A stretch of 64,000 nucleotides of DNA from Niallia alba (lineage in GTDB: Bacteria; Bacillota; Bacilli; Bacillales; Cytobacillaceae), in contig NZ_JABBPK010000001.1 in NCBI RefSeq assembly GCF_012933555.1, positions 2,520,001 through 2,584,000 of the forward strand, written 5' to 3'. The position numbers and the translations under genes were made by a program. Below are positions 37,542-44,858 of the stretch, one piece after another; positions within the stretch are counted from its first letter, which is position 1; each line of letters starts with the position of its first letter. The notes under the pieces were generated by a model. That model worked only from the letters and a program-made list of their open reading frames with translations, made no database searches and had not been told where the DNA came from.

Positions 37542-37642
37542 AAAAAAAATAAACTCCTACTAGGGAAAGAACCATTTCAGGTTACATCTCTAGTAGGAGT
37601 CATCAGCTCTAACGCGTTTAAGGTGAACTCCATCACCTTTTA
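37542..37642 (-). promoter_or_regulatory. Fluoride riboswitch (crcB motif) and terminator
   Basis: On the minus strand the leader reads AGGTGATGGAGTTCACCT, then a CGCG segment, then AGCTGATGACTCCTAC, the conserved blocks of the fluoride aptamer. ACTCCTACTAG at the aptamer's 3' edge (37590-37600) also pairs with CTAGTAGGAGT (37553-37563), and TTTATTTTTTTT follows. This is a fluoride-ON switch: the bound aptamer holds the CTCCTAC segment and prevents the terminator. The next gene is the CLC-F exporter. Confidence 0.95.
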
Positions 37643-37722
37643 AATTAATGTACAATTAATTATACAATATGCCAGTATTTAGGTAAATAAGAATAATGCC
37701 CTAAAGCTTTTAAAGTGAACTA

Positions 37723-38511
37723 TTATTTCTCTGTAACTACTTTAGCAGTATTAGTTTGAGGGGGATATAACTTTCTTCCTAATAGAGATTGGAAAATAAG
37801 GAATATACCACCAACCGTCCAATAAAGCGGTAATGCTGCTGGGGCATTTAAAGACACCATTACGATCATAATAGGCGAAATCAATCCCATGATACGCATT
37901 TGTTTTTGTTGCTCTTGGGTCATCGTGCTTTGTGATACTCTAAACTGCAGGTAATAAACAATACCAGCTAACGCTGTTAAAATAAGGTCAGATTGACCTA
38001 AATTAAACCATAAGAATGAATGGGTTGCTATTTCTTGAGAACCACGAATAGCATAATAGAAGCCCATTAAAATTGGCATTTGTATTAGCATAGGCAAGCA
38101 ACCGATATTCAAAGGATTAATATTATTTTTTTTATATAAATCCATCATTTCCATTTGCAGTTTTTGCTGTTCTTTTTGATCTTTTGTGGTTTTGATTTTT
38201 TTCTGAATTGCTTCCATTTCAGGTTTAATTGAATCCATTTTTACTTTCATCAGCTGTTGGTTTTTATATTGTTTAAGCATTAAAGGCATTAGGACCAAAC
38301 GAATAACTAATGTAATCAATATAATCGCAAGACCGTAGCTGCCTACAAAGACATCTGCTGTTCCATGAATAATTGCAATGAAAGGCTCAACAAATATTTT
38401 ATGGAAAAACCCATCATTATTTCCTGCTGTGGATGAAGAACAGGCACTTAATAAAACAGTAGATAAACCTAATAGCATAATTAATAAAGTATTTTTAGAT
38501 AATTTTTTCAA
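37723..38511 (-). CDS. yidC2: Membrane protein insertase YidC2 (OxaA2/YqjG type)
   Basis: A 262-residue YidC/Oxa1 protein. It has a lipoprotein signal peptide (LLGLSTVLLSAC, lipobox Cys near residue 24), five hydrophobic segments, the conserved Arg in the groove (LVIRLVLMPLMLKQY) and the signature IGCLPMLIQMPILMGFYYAI. It inserts membrane proteins with or without SecYEG. The start is TTG at 38511, seven bases after GGAGG. That ribosome-binding site lies in a stem whose other arm is the end of the upstream leader gene, so its translation is probably induced by leader stalling as for B. subtilis YidC2. The main SpoIIIJ-type paralogue is not in this window. Confidence 0.93.
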   Translation of the reverse strand: MKKLSKNTLLIMLLGLSTVLLSACSSSTAGNNDGFFHKIFVEPFIAIIHGTADVFVGSYGLAIILITLVIRLVLMPLMLKQYKNQQLMKVKMDSIKPEMEAIQKKIKTTKDQKEQQKLQMEMMDLYKKNNINPLNIGCLPMLIQMPILMGFYYAIRGSQEIATHSFLWFNLGQSDLILTALAGIVYYLQFRVSQSTMTQEQQKQMRIMGLISPIMIVMVSLNAPAALPLYWTVGGIFLIFQSLLGRKLYPPQTNTAKVVTEK

Positions 38512-38514
38512 CGT

Positions 38515-38562
38515 AATTCCTCCAAATTTGTTAGTTAAATATTAGATAACAAAGGAGGAATT
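38515..38562 (-). promoter_or_regulatory. Stem that sequesters the yidC2 ribosome-binding site
   Basis: On the minus strand AATTCCTCC (38554-38562) followed by TTTGTT (38548-38553) pairs with AACAAA (38527-38532) and GGAGGAATT (38515-38523): 15 bp with a 3-base bulge and a 15-base loop that contains the leader stop codon. The 3' arm contains the yidC2 Shine-Dalgarno sequence, while the 5' arm codes for the last five residues of the leader peptide. A ribosome stalled near the end of the leader would open the stem. Confidence 0.85.
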
Positions 38563-38838
38563 TGGTTTCTCAGGATCATCATGTGAGCTCTCTATTCTTT
38601 TACGGATATTTTTAACAATCCAGTGCAAAATAGGAGTATTATATTTTTGAACATTCATATTTATTGTCGTAATCGAAACATCTAAAGATAGTTGCTGTTC
38701 TGAAGCAAAAAACTCTTGTTGAACAGTTATTTTTATGTTCCAATCCCATAAATATTTCAGTACTAGACCTACTAAAAATGTATAGTAAACCGTTTGATAA
38801 CTAGGAAAAAACGTAAAGTCTAATAATAAATCAATCAT
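38542..38838 (-). CDS. MifM-like secretion-monitoring arrest peptide
   Basis: A 98-residue leader peptide ending 30 bases before yidC2. It has one hydrophobic segment near the N terminus (residues about 14-31), a polar middle, and a C-terminal region YNTPILHWIVKNIRKRIE followed by an acidic HDDPE cluster. B. subtilis MifM has about 95 residues, an N-terminal membrane segment, and an arrest region containing a WI-K-R pattern followed by a DEE cluster; here size, topology and the I..WI.K..R plus acidic order agree although overall similarity is low. MifM stalls the ribosome when its own insertion fails, opening a stem that hides the yidC2 ribosome-binding site. The stem at 38515-38562 has just this design. 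GAGGTG precedes the ATG. The assignment is strong by context, but stalling is inferred. Confidence 0.82.
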   Translation of the reverse strand: MIDLLLDFTFFPSYQTVYYTFLVGLVLKYLWDWNIKITVQQEFFASEQQLSLDVSITTINMNVQKYNTPILHWIVKNIRKRIESSHDDPEKPNSSFVI

Positions 38839-39102
38839 TTATACACCTCGTTATTAGTGAACAATAAAATTATATCTAATTCAATGATGAAAAGCAATTT
38901 TCAACTGGGGCTATAGTAGAATTTTAAAGAGATTTAGAATTTTTTATGACAATTTGTGAAGGCTTTATATAAAAACTTTTTTGCAACTTTTATAAGAAGG
39001 AGTATTTGAATAAAATCAGAAGAATTAACTATTTCTAATAGGAAAAAATAAAATGAATGGTATAATAAAGGATAGTTTAAATATAAATCAAGGTGTATTC
39101 TA
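38839..39102. other. Intergenic region upstream of the MifM-like gene
   Basis: This AT-rich stretch between the leader gene and the second palindromic repeat must contain the mifM-yidC2 promoter on the minus strand. No further gene or clear RNA motif is seen. Confidence 0.4.
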
Positions 39103-39330
39103 AAAATGATGTTTTTAATAGGCTGCTTTCTAAAGATTGTTGTTTTTTCAATAGGAGAAAAGAATTAGTCGGAAAAATGGAGCAGCCGTAATACACGTAG
39201 ATGCTTGCGAGACAGGTGAGACCCCGGAGGCGAAACTGAGGAATCTCAGCGCGAGCCCCACGGAAAGCGAAGTGTATTCCGTCTGCTGGTAATAGCAACA
39301 ATCTTTACGAGTACTGTCTTTTAATGAGTT
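39103..39330. repeat. Dispersed palindromic repeat, copy 2 (MITE-like)
   Basis: This copy aligns over its whole length with 41-285, including ggagcagccg, gagaccccggaggcgaa and agccccacggaaagcgaagt. Its left arm reads ctaaagattgttg and the reverse complement of its right end gtaaagattgttg. The same base differs from copy 1 in both arms, so the arms changed together. It lies just upstream of pncA and may contribute to that operon's promoter or leader. Confidence 0.75.
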
Positions 39331-39352
39331 CTGAAATTTAAGGGGGGATTTA

Positions 39353-39892
39353 ATGAAAGCTCTAATTAATATAGATTACACCTTTGACTTTGTTGAAGGT
39401 AATCTACCATGCGGAGAACCTGCCATTGTAATAGAAAAAGAATTAGTGAAAATCACTCAGAATTTTATCAACAATGGAGATTATACCGTTTTTGCAATCG
39501 ATTTGCATACGTTAGATGATCCATATCATCCAGAGTCTAAGCTTTTCCCACCTCACAATATCGCTGGAACAAAGGGAAGAGATTTATATGGAACGCTTCA
39601 AAAAATATATAAGGACCATAAGGATTTAACCAATGTTTATTGGATGGATAAAACTAGATATAGTGCTTTTGCAGGCACAGACTTACATATAAAATTGCAA
39701 GAAAGATCGATTAAAGATATTTATCTAGTTGGCGTTTGTTCAGATATATGTGTGCTCCATACCGCAATTGATGCTTATAATCTTGGCTATAACATCCATA
39801 TATATGAAAATGCCGTTGCTTCATTTAATGAAATTGGCCATCAATGGGCATTGGATCACTTTAAAAATGTACTAGGAGCTACTATCCTTTAG
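39353..39892 (+). CDS. pncA: Nicotinamidase
   Basis: A 179-residue isochorismatase-fold hydrolase. The catalytic triad is Asp8 (LINIDYTFDF), Lys100 (WMDKTRYSAF) and Cys133 (GVCSDICVLHTA). It deamidates nicotinamide to nicotinate, the substrate of the next gene product. AGGGGGG precedes the ATG. It is the first gene of a three-gene NAD salvage operon; pncB follows 28 bases after its stop. Confidence 0.92.
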   Translation: MKALINIDYTFDFVEGNLPCGEPAIVIEKELVKITQNFINNGDYTVFAIDLHTLDDPYHPESKLFPPHNIAGTKGRDLYGTLQKIYKDHKDLTNVYWMDKTRYSAFAGTDLHIKLQERSIKDIYLVGVCSDICVLHTAIDAYNLGYNIHIYENAVASFNEIGHQWALDHFKNVLGATIL

Positions 39893-39920
39893 TCGTTTAG
39901 GGTTTGCAGGAGGACTATTA

Positions 39921-41381
39921 ATGAGTTTTAATTATAAAGATGACAGTTTAATGTTACATACTGACTTATATCAAATAAATATGGCTGAAACATACTGGGA
40001 GGACGGTATTGCTGAAAAAAATGCAGTCTTTGAAGTATATTTTAGAAAATTGCCTTTTAATAATGGCTATGCTGTTTTTGCTGGTTTAGAGCGAGTGATT
40101 CAGTATCTAGAGAATCTCCAATTTTCAGAAGGCGATATCGAGTATTTAAGGCAAGAGGGATTTAAAGAGGATTTTCTTGCCTATTTAAAAGATTTGCGAT
40201 TTACCGGAAGTCTCCGTTCAGCAGCTGAAGGAGAAGTGGTTTTTGCAAATGAACCACTAATGAGAATTGAAGCGCCTCTGGCACAGGCACAAATTGTGGA
40301 AACAGCCATTTTGAATATTGTGAATTACCAAACATTGATTGCAACGAAAGCTTCAAGAATTAAAAATGTAATTGGCGATGGGGTTGTAATGGAGTTTGGC
40401 AGTAGACGTGCCCATGAGCTGGATGCTGCCCTTTGGGGAACACGAGCAGCTTTCATCGGTGGCTTTAGTTCAACATCAAATGTAAGAGCAGGAAAGTTAT
40501 TCGGCATTCCGATTTCAGGAACCCATGCACATTCGATGATACAGGCTTATCATGATGAGTATATTGCTTTTCATAAATATGCGAGAAGACATAAAGATTG
40601 TGTATTTTTAGTTGACACCTATGATACATTACGTTCTGGGGTTCCTAATGCCATTCGTGTAGCAAAGGAATTAGGAGATAGTATAAATTTTCGGGGAATC
40701 CGCTTGGATAGTGGCGATTTAGCTTATTTATCGAAAGAAGCTAGGAAAATGTTGGACGAAGCAGGTTTCTACGATACAAAGATTGTAGCAAGTAATGATC
40801 TGGATGAATATACGATTATTAACTTAAAAGCACAAGGAGCAAAAATTGATATTTGGGGAATTGGAACAAAATTAATCACAGCATACGATCAACCTGCGCT
40901 TGGTGGCGTTTATAAACTCGTTTCTATAGAAGATGAAGCCGGTAATATGCAAGATACGATTAAAATCAGCGGCAATCCAGAAAAAGTGACTACACCTGGA
41001 TTAAAAAGGGTATATCGAATTATAAATGATGTCAATGGGAAATCAGAAGGAGACTATATCTGTATGGAATCTGAACATCCGGAAACAGATGAGCGCTTAA
41101 AGATGTTCCATCCGACCCATACGTACATCAGCAAATTTGTTACAAATTTTACAGCAGTAGATATACACCAAGATGTAATTAAGGATGGTAAGTTAGTATA
41201 CGAGACGCCAGATATCTTTTCTATCCAAAAATATTCTGAGCAAAGCTTAGAAATCCTTTGGGATGAATATAAGCGTTCCTTAAATCCAGAAGAGTATCCG
41301 GTGGATTTAAGTCCGTTATGTTGGGAAAATAAAATGAACCACATAGAAAAGGTCAAGATATCTATTCAAAACCGCAAATAA
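39921..41381 (+). CDS. pncB: Nicotinate phosphoribosyltransferase
   Basis: The 486-residue enzyme has the NAPRTase signatures LHTDLYQINMAETYWE at the N terminus, EFGSRRAHELDAA with the reactive His, IPISGTHAHSMIQAY and FRGIRLDSGDLAYLS. It converts nicotinate and PRPP to nicotinate mononucleotide using ATP. The size fits the bacterial long form (B. subtilis YueK). It lies between pncA and nadE in one operon with short gaps. Confidence 0.95.
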   Translation: MSFNYKDDSLMLHTDLYQINMAETYWEDGIAEKNAVFEVYFRKLPFNNGYAVFAGLERVIQYLENLQFSEGDIEYLRQEGFKEDFLAYLKDLRFTGSLRSAAEGEVVFANEPLMRIEAPLAQAQIVETAILNIVNYQTLIATKASRIKNVIGDGVVMEFGSRRAHELDAALWGTRAAFIGGFSSTSNVRAGKLFGIPISGTHAHSMIQAYHDEYIAFHKYARRHKDCVFLVDTYDTLRSGVPNAIRVAKELGDSINFRGIRLDSGDLAYLSKEARKMLDEAGFYDTKIVASNDLDEYTIINLKAQGAKIDIWGIGTKLITAYDQPALGGVYKLVSIEDEAGNMQDTIKISGNPEKVTTPGLKRVYRIINDVNGKSEGDYICMESEHPETDERLKMFHPTHTYISKFVTNFTAVDIHQDVIKDGKLVYETPDIFSIQKYSEQSLEILWDEYKRSLNPEEYPVDLSPLCWENKMNHIEKVKISIQNRK

Positions 41382-41393
41382 GGAGGAAAAATC

Positions 41394-42218
41394 ATGCGTA
41401 ATTTACAACAAAAAATTATGAAGGATTTAAATGTTCAAGCTGATATTAATCCAAAAGCAGAAATTGAAAAAAGAGTCCAATTTTTAAAAGATTATGCAAA
41501 AAAAGCAAACTCAAAAGGTTTCGTATTAGGAATTAGCGGAGGACAAGATTCATCTTTGGCTGGAAGATTGGCACAGCTTGCAGTTGAACAACTTCGAGAG
41601 GAAGGGCATGATGCAACATTTGTTGCAGTTAGACTACCCTATGGTGTTCAGACAGATGAAGCTGATGCGAAACGAGCACTAGAATTTATTAAAGCGGATA
41701 AAGAGTATGTTTTTAATATTAAAACTCCTGTAGATGGAGTAAAAGAAGTATATGATGGAATGAGTGAAACTCCATTAGCGGACTATCATAAAGGGAATGT
41801 AAAAGCTAGAATGCGGATGATTGCGCAATATTCAATAGGTGGACAAGAAAATTTACTTGTAGTTGGCACTGATCATGCTGCAGAAGCTGTTACGGGTTTC
41901 TTTACGAAGTACGGGGATGGTGGTGCAGACGTACTACCGTTAACAGGTTTATCGAAAAGGCAAGGAAAGCAATTATTAAAAGAACTAAAAGCGGAAGAAG
42001 CTATTTACCTAAAAGTTCCGACAGCTGACTTATTAGATAATAAACCAGGACAAGCAGATGAAACGGAACTAGGTATAACGTATGATCAATTAGATGATTA
42101 TTTAGAAGGAAAAGAAGTTACACAAGATGTGGCGGAGAAAATTGAAGCACGCTATTTAATGACAGAGCATAAGAGACAAGTTCCAGCATCTATGTTTGAT
42201 GAGTGGTGGAAAGAATAG
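41394..42218 (+). CDS. nadE: NH3-dependent NAD+ synthetase
   Basis: A 274-residue adenine nucleotide alpha-hydrolase-fold enzyme with the ATP-pyrophosphatase loop SGGQDSS (residues 48-54), [21 protein letters not shown] and the C-terminal [13 protein letters not shown]. It has no glutaminase domain, so it uses ammonia, like B. subtilis NadE. It amidates nicotinate adenine dinucleotide to NAD+. GGAGG precedes the ATG. nadD, the middle step, is not in this window. A terminator follows. Confidence 0.96.
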   Translation: MRNLQQKIMKDLNVQADINPKAEIEKRVQFLKDYAKKANSKGFVLGISGGQDSSLAGRLAQLAVEQLREEGHDATFVAVRLPYGVQTDEADAKRALEFIKADKEYVFNIKTPVDGVKEVYDGMSETPLADYHKGNVKARMRMIAQYSIGGQENLLVVGTDHAAEAVTGFFTKYGDGGADVLPLTGLSKRQGKQLLKELKAEEAIYLKVPTADLLDNKPGQADETELGITYDQLDDYLEGKEVTQDVAEKIEARYLMTEHKRQVPASMFDEWWKE

Positions 42219-42222
42219 TAAA

Positions 42223-42263
42223 AATAAGAGGAATTGAGTAATTAATCTCAATTCCTCTTATTT
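42223..42263. terminator. Terminator of the NAD salvage operon
   Basis: AATAAGAGGAATTGAG and CTCAATTCCTCTTATT form a perfect stem followed by TTATAT. The insertion sequence landed 15 bases downstream, so the operon's end was left intact. Confidence 0.9.
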
Positions 42264-42277
42264 TATATACTTTCAAT

Positions 42278-43680
42278 CACTAGTGTTGCGTTAATTTAAT
42301 TTAACTATTAAAAATACTTGAAATGTTCAATTTTATCATTTTATGCAAAGAAAAAGTCCTTTATAATGGATAAGTTAGGTGGTAACCCGTCCAAATCCAC
42401 TAAAAAGGACTATCGCATGGACAAGATTACACGAAAAACTTCATTTGGACAATGGTTTTCACCAATAAATCTTCAATTATTTGAAGAAAACGTGAAAACG
42501 TTGAAATTAGATTTCTATACGAAAAAACTAACGACAGAGTCATTTCTAAAATTATTACTTTTTGCGCAGCTAGAAGAAGTCGAAAGTCTGCATGCGCTGA
42601 GCGATTGTCTTTTCGATGATCAACTGCAAAAGGGCATTGATCTTGATTCTATCAGTATTTCCCAACTCTCACGCCGTTTAAATGGCATGAATCCAGACTT
42701 ATTCCAAAAGCTTTTCCTTGATTTAGTTTCACAAATTCATGCCAAAACGCACAACACGAAACTTGTGATGCCATTAAAAATCATTGATTCAAGCACATTG
42801 CCTCTCAATTTGACTAATCATAAATGGGCAAAATTCCGCAAAACAAAAGCGGGTGTTAAATTGCACTTACGCCTTGTGTTTATGGAAAAAGGTATATCCT
42901 ATCCCGAAAAGGCCATTATGACAACGGCCAAAGAACATGACCGCGGTCAGCTTGAAGTAATGGTTGATGACAAGGAATGTATGTATGTGTTTGACCGTGG
43001 TTACTTAGACTACGAACGCTTTGATCGGATGACAGATGACGGCTACTTTTTCCTTTCTAGGCTGCGAAAAAACGCAGTCATACGGGAGGTTTACGATTTT
43101 AAACTACCCGAGAATACATCTGTTTTGTCGGATCAAATGGTGTTGATTGGTACGACGCAAAACCGTGCCGAAAATTACTTTCGTCTTCTAAAAGTGATTG
43201 ATTCAAAAGGAAATGAGCTTCATTTAATCACAAATCGTTTTGATTTAAGTGCTGAAGAAATCTCAAAGATGTATAAATCACGCTGGGCGATTGAGTTATT
43301 TTTCAAATGGATTAAACAACATCTCCATATCAAAAAGTTTTACGGCCAAAGCGAATGGGCAATTCAGAATCAAGTGTTTATCGCACTTATTGTTTTTTGC
43401 CTGCATGTTCTCGCACAAATCGAGACAAAAAGTAAACGAAAAACCCTACAAATTAGCCGATATTTACGGGCAGCTTTGTGGAAACCAGCACATATTTGGC
43501 TTCGAAAGATTGAAGGAAAAACCATTCCTTAATAAACAAATTGTCGTCGTCTCTTAAGTCTAATTGTAAAAAAATTTCCAAATGGATGGATCCACCTTTA
43601 GTTGGGTATTTACTTTTTTGGCTCTTAACAGGGGACATATTTAAACTGAATATTCTAACAAAATTTATGCAACACTAGTG
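42278..43680 (+). mobile_element. Complete IS4-family insertion sequence, 1403 bp
   Basis: The element starts CACTAGTGTTGCGTTAA and its right end, reverse-complemented, reads CACTAGTGTTGCATAAA: perfect 12-bp terminal inverted repeats and partial similarity beyond. The 9-base direct repeat ACTTTCAAT flanks it at 42269-42277 and 43681-43689, a target duplication within the IS4 range. It contains one full-length transposase gene. Identical target copies and intact ends suggest a recent insertion. Base use and codon choice (for example more CGC and GCG) differ mildly from the neighbours. Confidence 0.95.
42417..43532 (+). CDS. IS4-family transposase
   Basis: The 371-residue transposase has an N-terminal domain (LQLFEENVKTLKLDFYTKKL, FAQLEEVESLHALSDCLF) and a DDE core: first Asp in KIIDSSTLPL, second Asp in YVFDRGYLDYERF, and the Glu in the RWAIELFFKWIKQHLHIKKF segment of the YREK type. 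This resembles the IS4Bsu1-like transposases of Bacillus. The start chosen is the ATG at 42417 after AAAAAGGAC; upstream in-frame codons belong to the IS leader. The frame is uninterrupted, so the element is probably active. Confidence 0.92.
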   Translation: MDKITRKTSFGQWFSPINLQLFEENVKTLKLDFYTKKLTTESFLKLLLFAQLEEVESLHALSDCLFDDQLQKGIDLDSISISQLSRRLNGMNPDLFQKLFLDLVSQIHAKTHNTKLVMPLKIIDSSTLPLNLTNHKWAKFRKTKAGVKLHLRLVFMEKGISYPEKAIMTTAKEHDRGQLEVMVDDKECMYVFDRGYLDYERFDRMTDDGYFFLSRLRKNAVIREVYDFKLPENTSVLSDQMVLIGTTQNRAENYFRLLKVIDSKGNELHLITNRFDLSAEEISKMYKSRWAIELFFKWIKQHLHIKKFYGQSEWAIQNQVFIALIVFCLHVLAQIETKSKRKTLQISRYLRAALWKPAHIWLRKIEGKTIP

Positions 43681-43813
43681 ACTTTCAATATCAAAATAAT
43701 TACTCTGCACAAGCATGTACTACTTTTTGGCATACCCTATAAGGAAAGTACAAAATATGTAAATGCAATTAATTTAAATGTTTTGTACGAAAAAAATCAA
43801 AGGAGGGAAATAA

Positions 43814-43957
43814 ATGTTTAAAATTCTTGGTTTAGATGTCGATTTTGTATTTTTAAATATTCCTGTATCTTTTGAATACGAACTAGCGATAGGAAAAAAA
43901 CGTCATCCACACCCACCATACCCACCATATCCTCCATTTGCAGACAGAAGTGCTTAA
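43814..43957 (+). CDS. Small His/Pro/Tyr-tailed peptide, unknown function
   Basis: A 47-residue frame behind a consensus AAGGAGGG. The first 30 residues are mixed hydrophobic (ILGLDVDFVFLNIPVSFEYE), then comes KKRHPHPPYPPYPPFADRSA, a Pro-Tyr-His repeat tail. Such tails occur in short spore-coat and metal-binding peptides of Bacillus, but I cannot assign a family. It ends before a bidirectional terminator and is the only gene between the IS and pflA. Confidence 0.6.
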   Translation: MFKILGLDVDFVFLNIPVSFEYELAIGKKRHPHPPYPPYPPFADRSA

Positions 43958-43969
43958 ATAGCATACTTG

Positions 43970-44013
43970 AAAAAGAGACTTGAACTTCTAATATGAAATT
44001 CAAGTCTCTTTTT
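43970..44013. terminator. Bidirectional terminator between the small peptide gene and pflA
   Basis: AAAAAGAGACTTGAA (43970-43984) pairs perfectly with TTCAAGTCTCTTTTT (43999-44013), with A-rich and T-rich flanks on each side. Confidence 0.9.
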
Positions 44014-44027
44014 TTGGGAAAATGCTT

Positions 44028-44759
44028 TTAATTATTTCTGTTTAAAATAGTAGTCGCAAAATCAACAGATTCTTGCGTAGGTGGTTCTATTCCTTTAAGT
44101 GGATATTCTAGACCGAGCGTTTCCCATTTATAAACACCTAATTTATGATAGGGAAGAATATCAATTTTTTCTACATTTTCTAGAGTAGCGATAAAATCAC
44201 TTAGTCTAGTTAAATCTTCTTCGTTATCATTAATGGTTGGGACTAATACATGGCGTACCCAGATCGGGATTTTTTTGCTGGATAAATAGGTAGCAAAATC
44301 TAAAATATGATCATTACCCATTCCTGTTAGTTTAATATGTTTTTTACGGTCGATATGTTTTAAATCGAGTAAAACTAAATCCGTATATTTCATTAATTCA
44401 TCTAATTGCGCTTGAAAAGAAGGGGCTTTTGAATAACAGCCACCAGATGAGTCAATGGTTGTATGAATGCCGAGTTTTTTACACGCTTTAAATAGTTCGA
44501 TTAAAAATGGAATTTGTAATAATGGTTCCCCACCACTTACAGTAATACCTCCACCAGAAGGTTCGATAAAAGGAAGGTATGTTTTTAAATCATTGATAAT
44601 GTCCTCTACAGACATTTGCTTTCCAGTACCAATTTCCCAAGTGTCTGCATTATGACAAAATTGGCAGCGAAGCAAGCAGCCTTGTGTAAACACTACATAG
44701 CGAATACCAGGACCATCCACCGTTCCAAATGTTTCAATTGAATGTATATTACCGTTCAT
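44028..44759 (-). CDS. pflA: Pyruvate formate-lyase activating enzyme
   Basis: A 243-residue radical SAM enzyme with the iron-sulfur motif CLLRCQFCHN near residue 30, the GGITVSGGEPLLQ SAM-binding loop and the DLKHID and PYHKLG segments of PflA. It makes the glycyl radical on PflB. The ATG at 44759 follows AAGGAGGAAATAATC; the longer upstream frame covers this site. The gene lies 99 bases after pflB and is probably cotranscribed. Confidence 0.95.
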   Translation of the reverse strand: MNGNIHSIETFGTVDGPGIRYVVFTQGCLLRCQFCHNADTWEIGTGKQMSVEDIINDLKTYLPFIEPSGGGITVSGGEPLLQIPFLIELFKACKKLGIHTTIDSSGGCYSKAPSFQAQLDELMKYTDLVLLDLKHIDRKKHIKLTGMGNDHILDFATYLSSKKIPIWVRHVLVPTINDNEEDLTRLSDFIATLENVEKIDILPYHKLGVYKWETLGLEYPLKGIEPPTQESVDFATTILNRNN

Positions 44760-44858
44760 GATTATTTCCTCCTTATAATAAACCCGCGAGCCATTAAAGT
44801 AGCACTGTAAGAAGTAGGGTTGAGGGATCATGCGAAAATCCCTCAACCGTCCTTTTTG

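Noticed and set aside
43818-44003. Minus-strand 61-residue frame opposite the His/Pro peptide
   Set aside because: It is the shadow of the proline-rich codons and spans the terminator; no ribosome-binding site.
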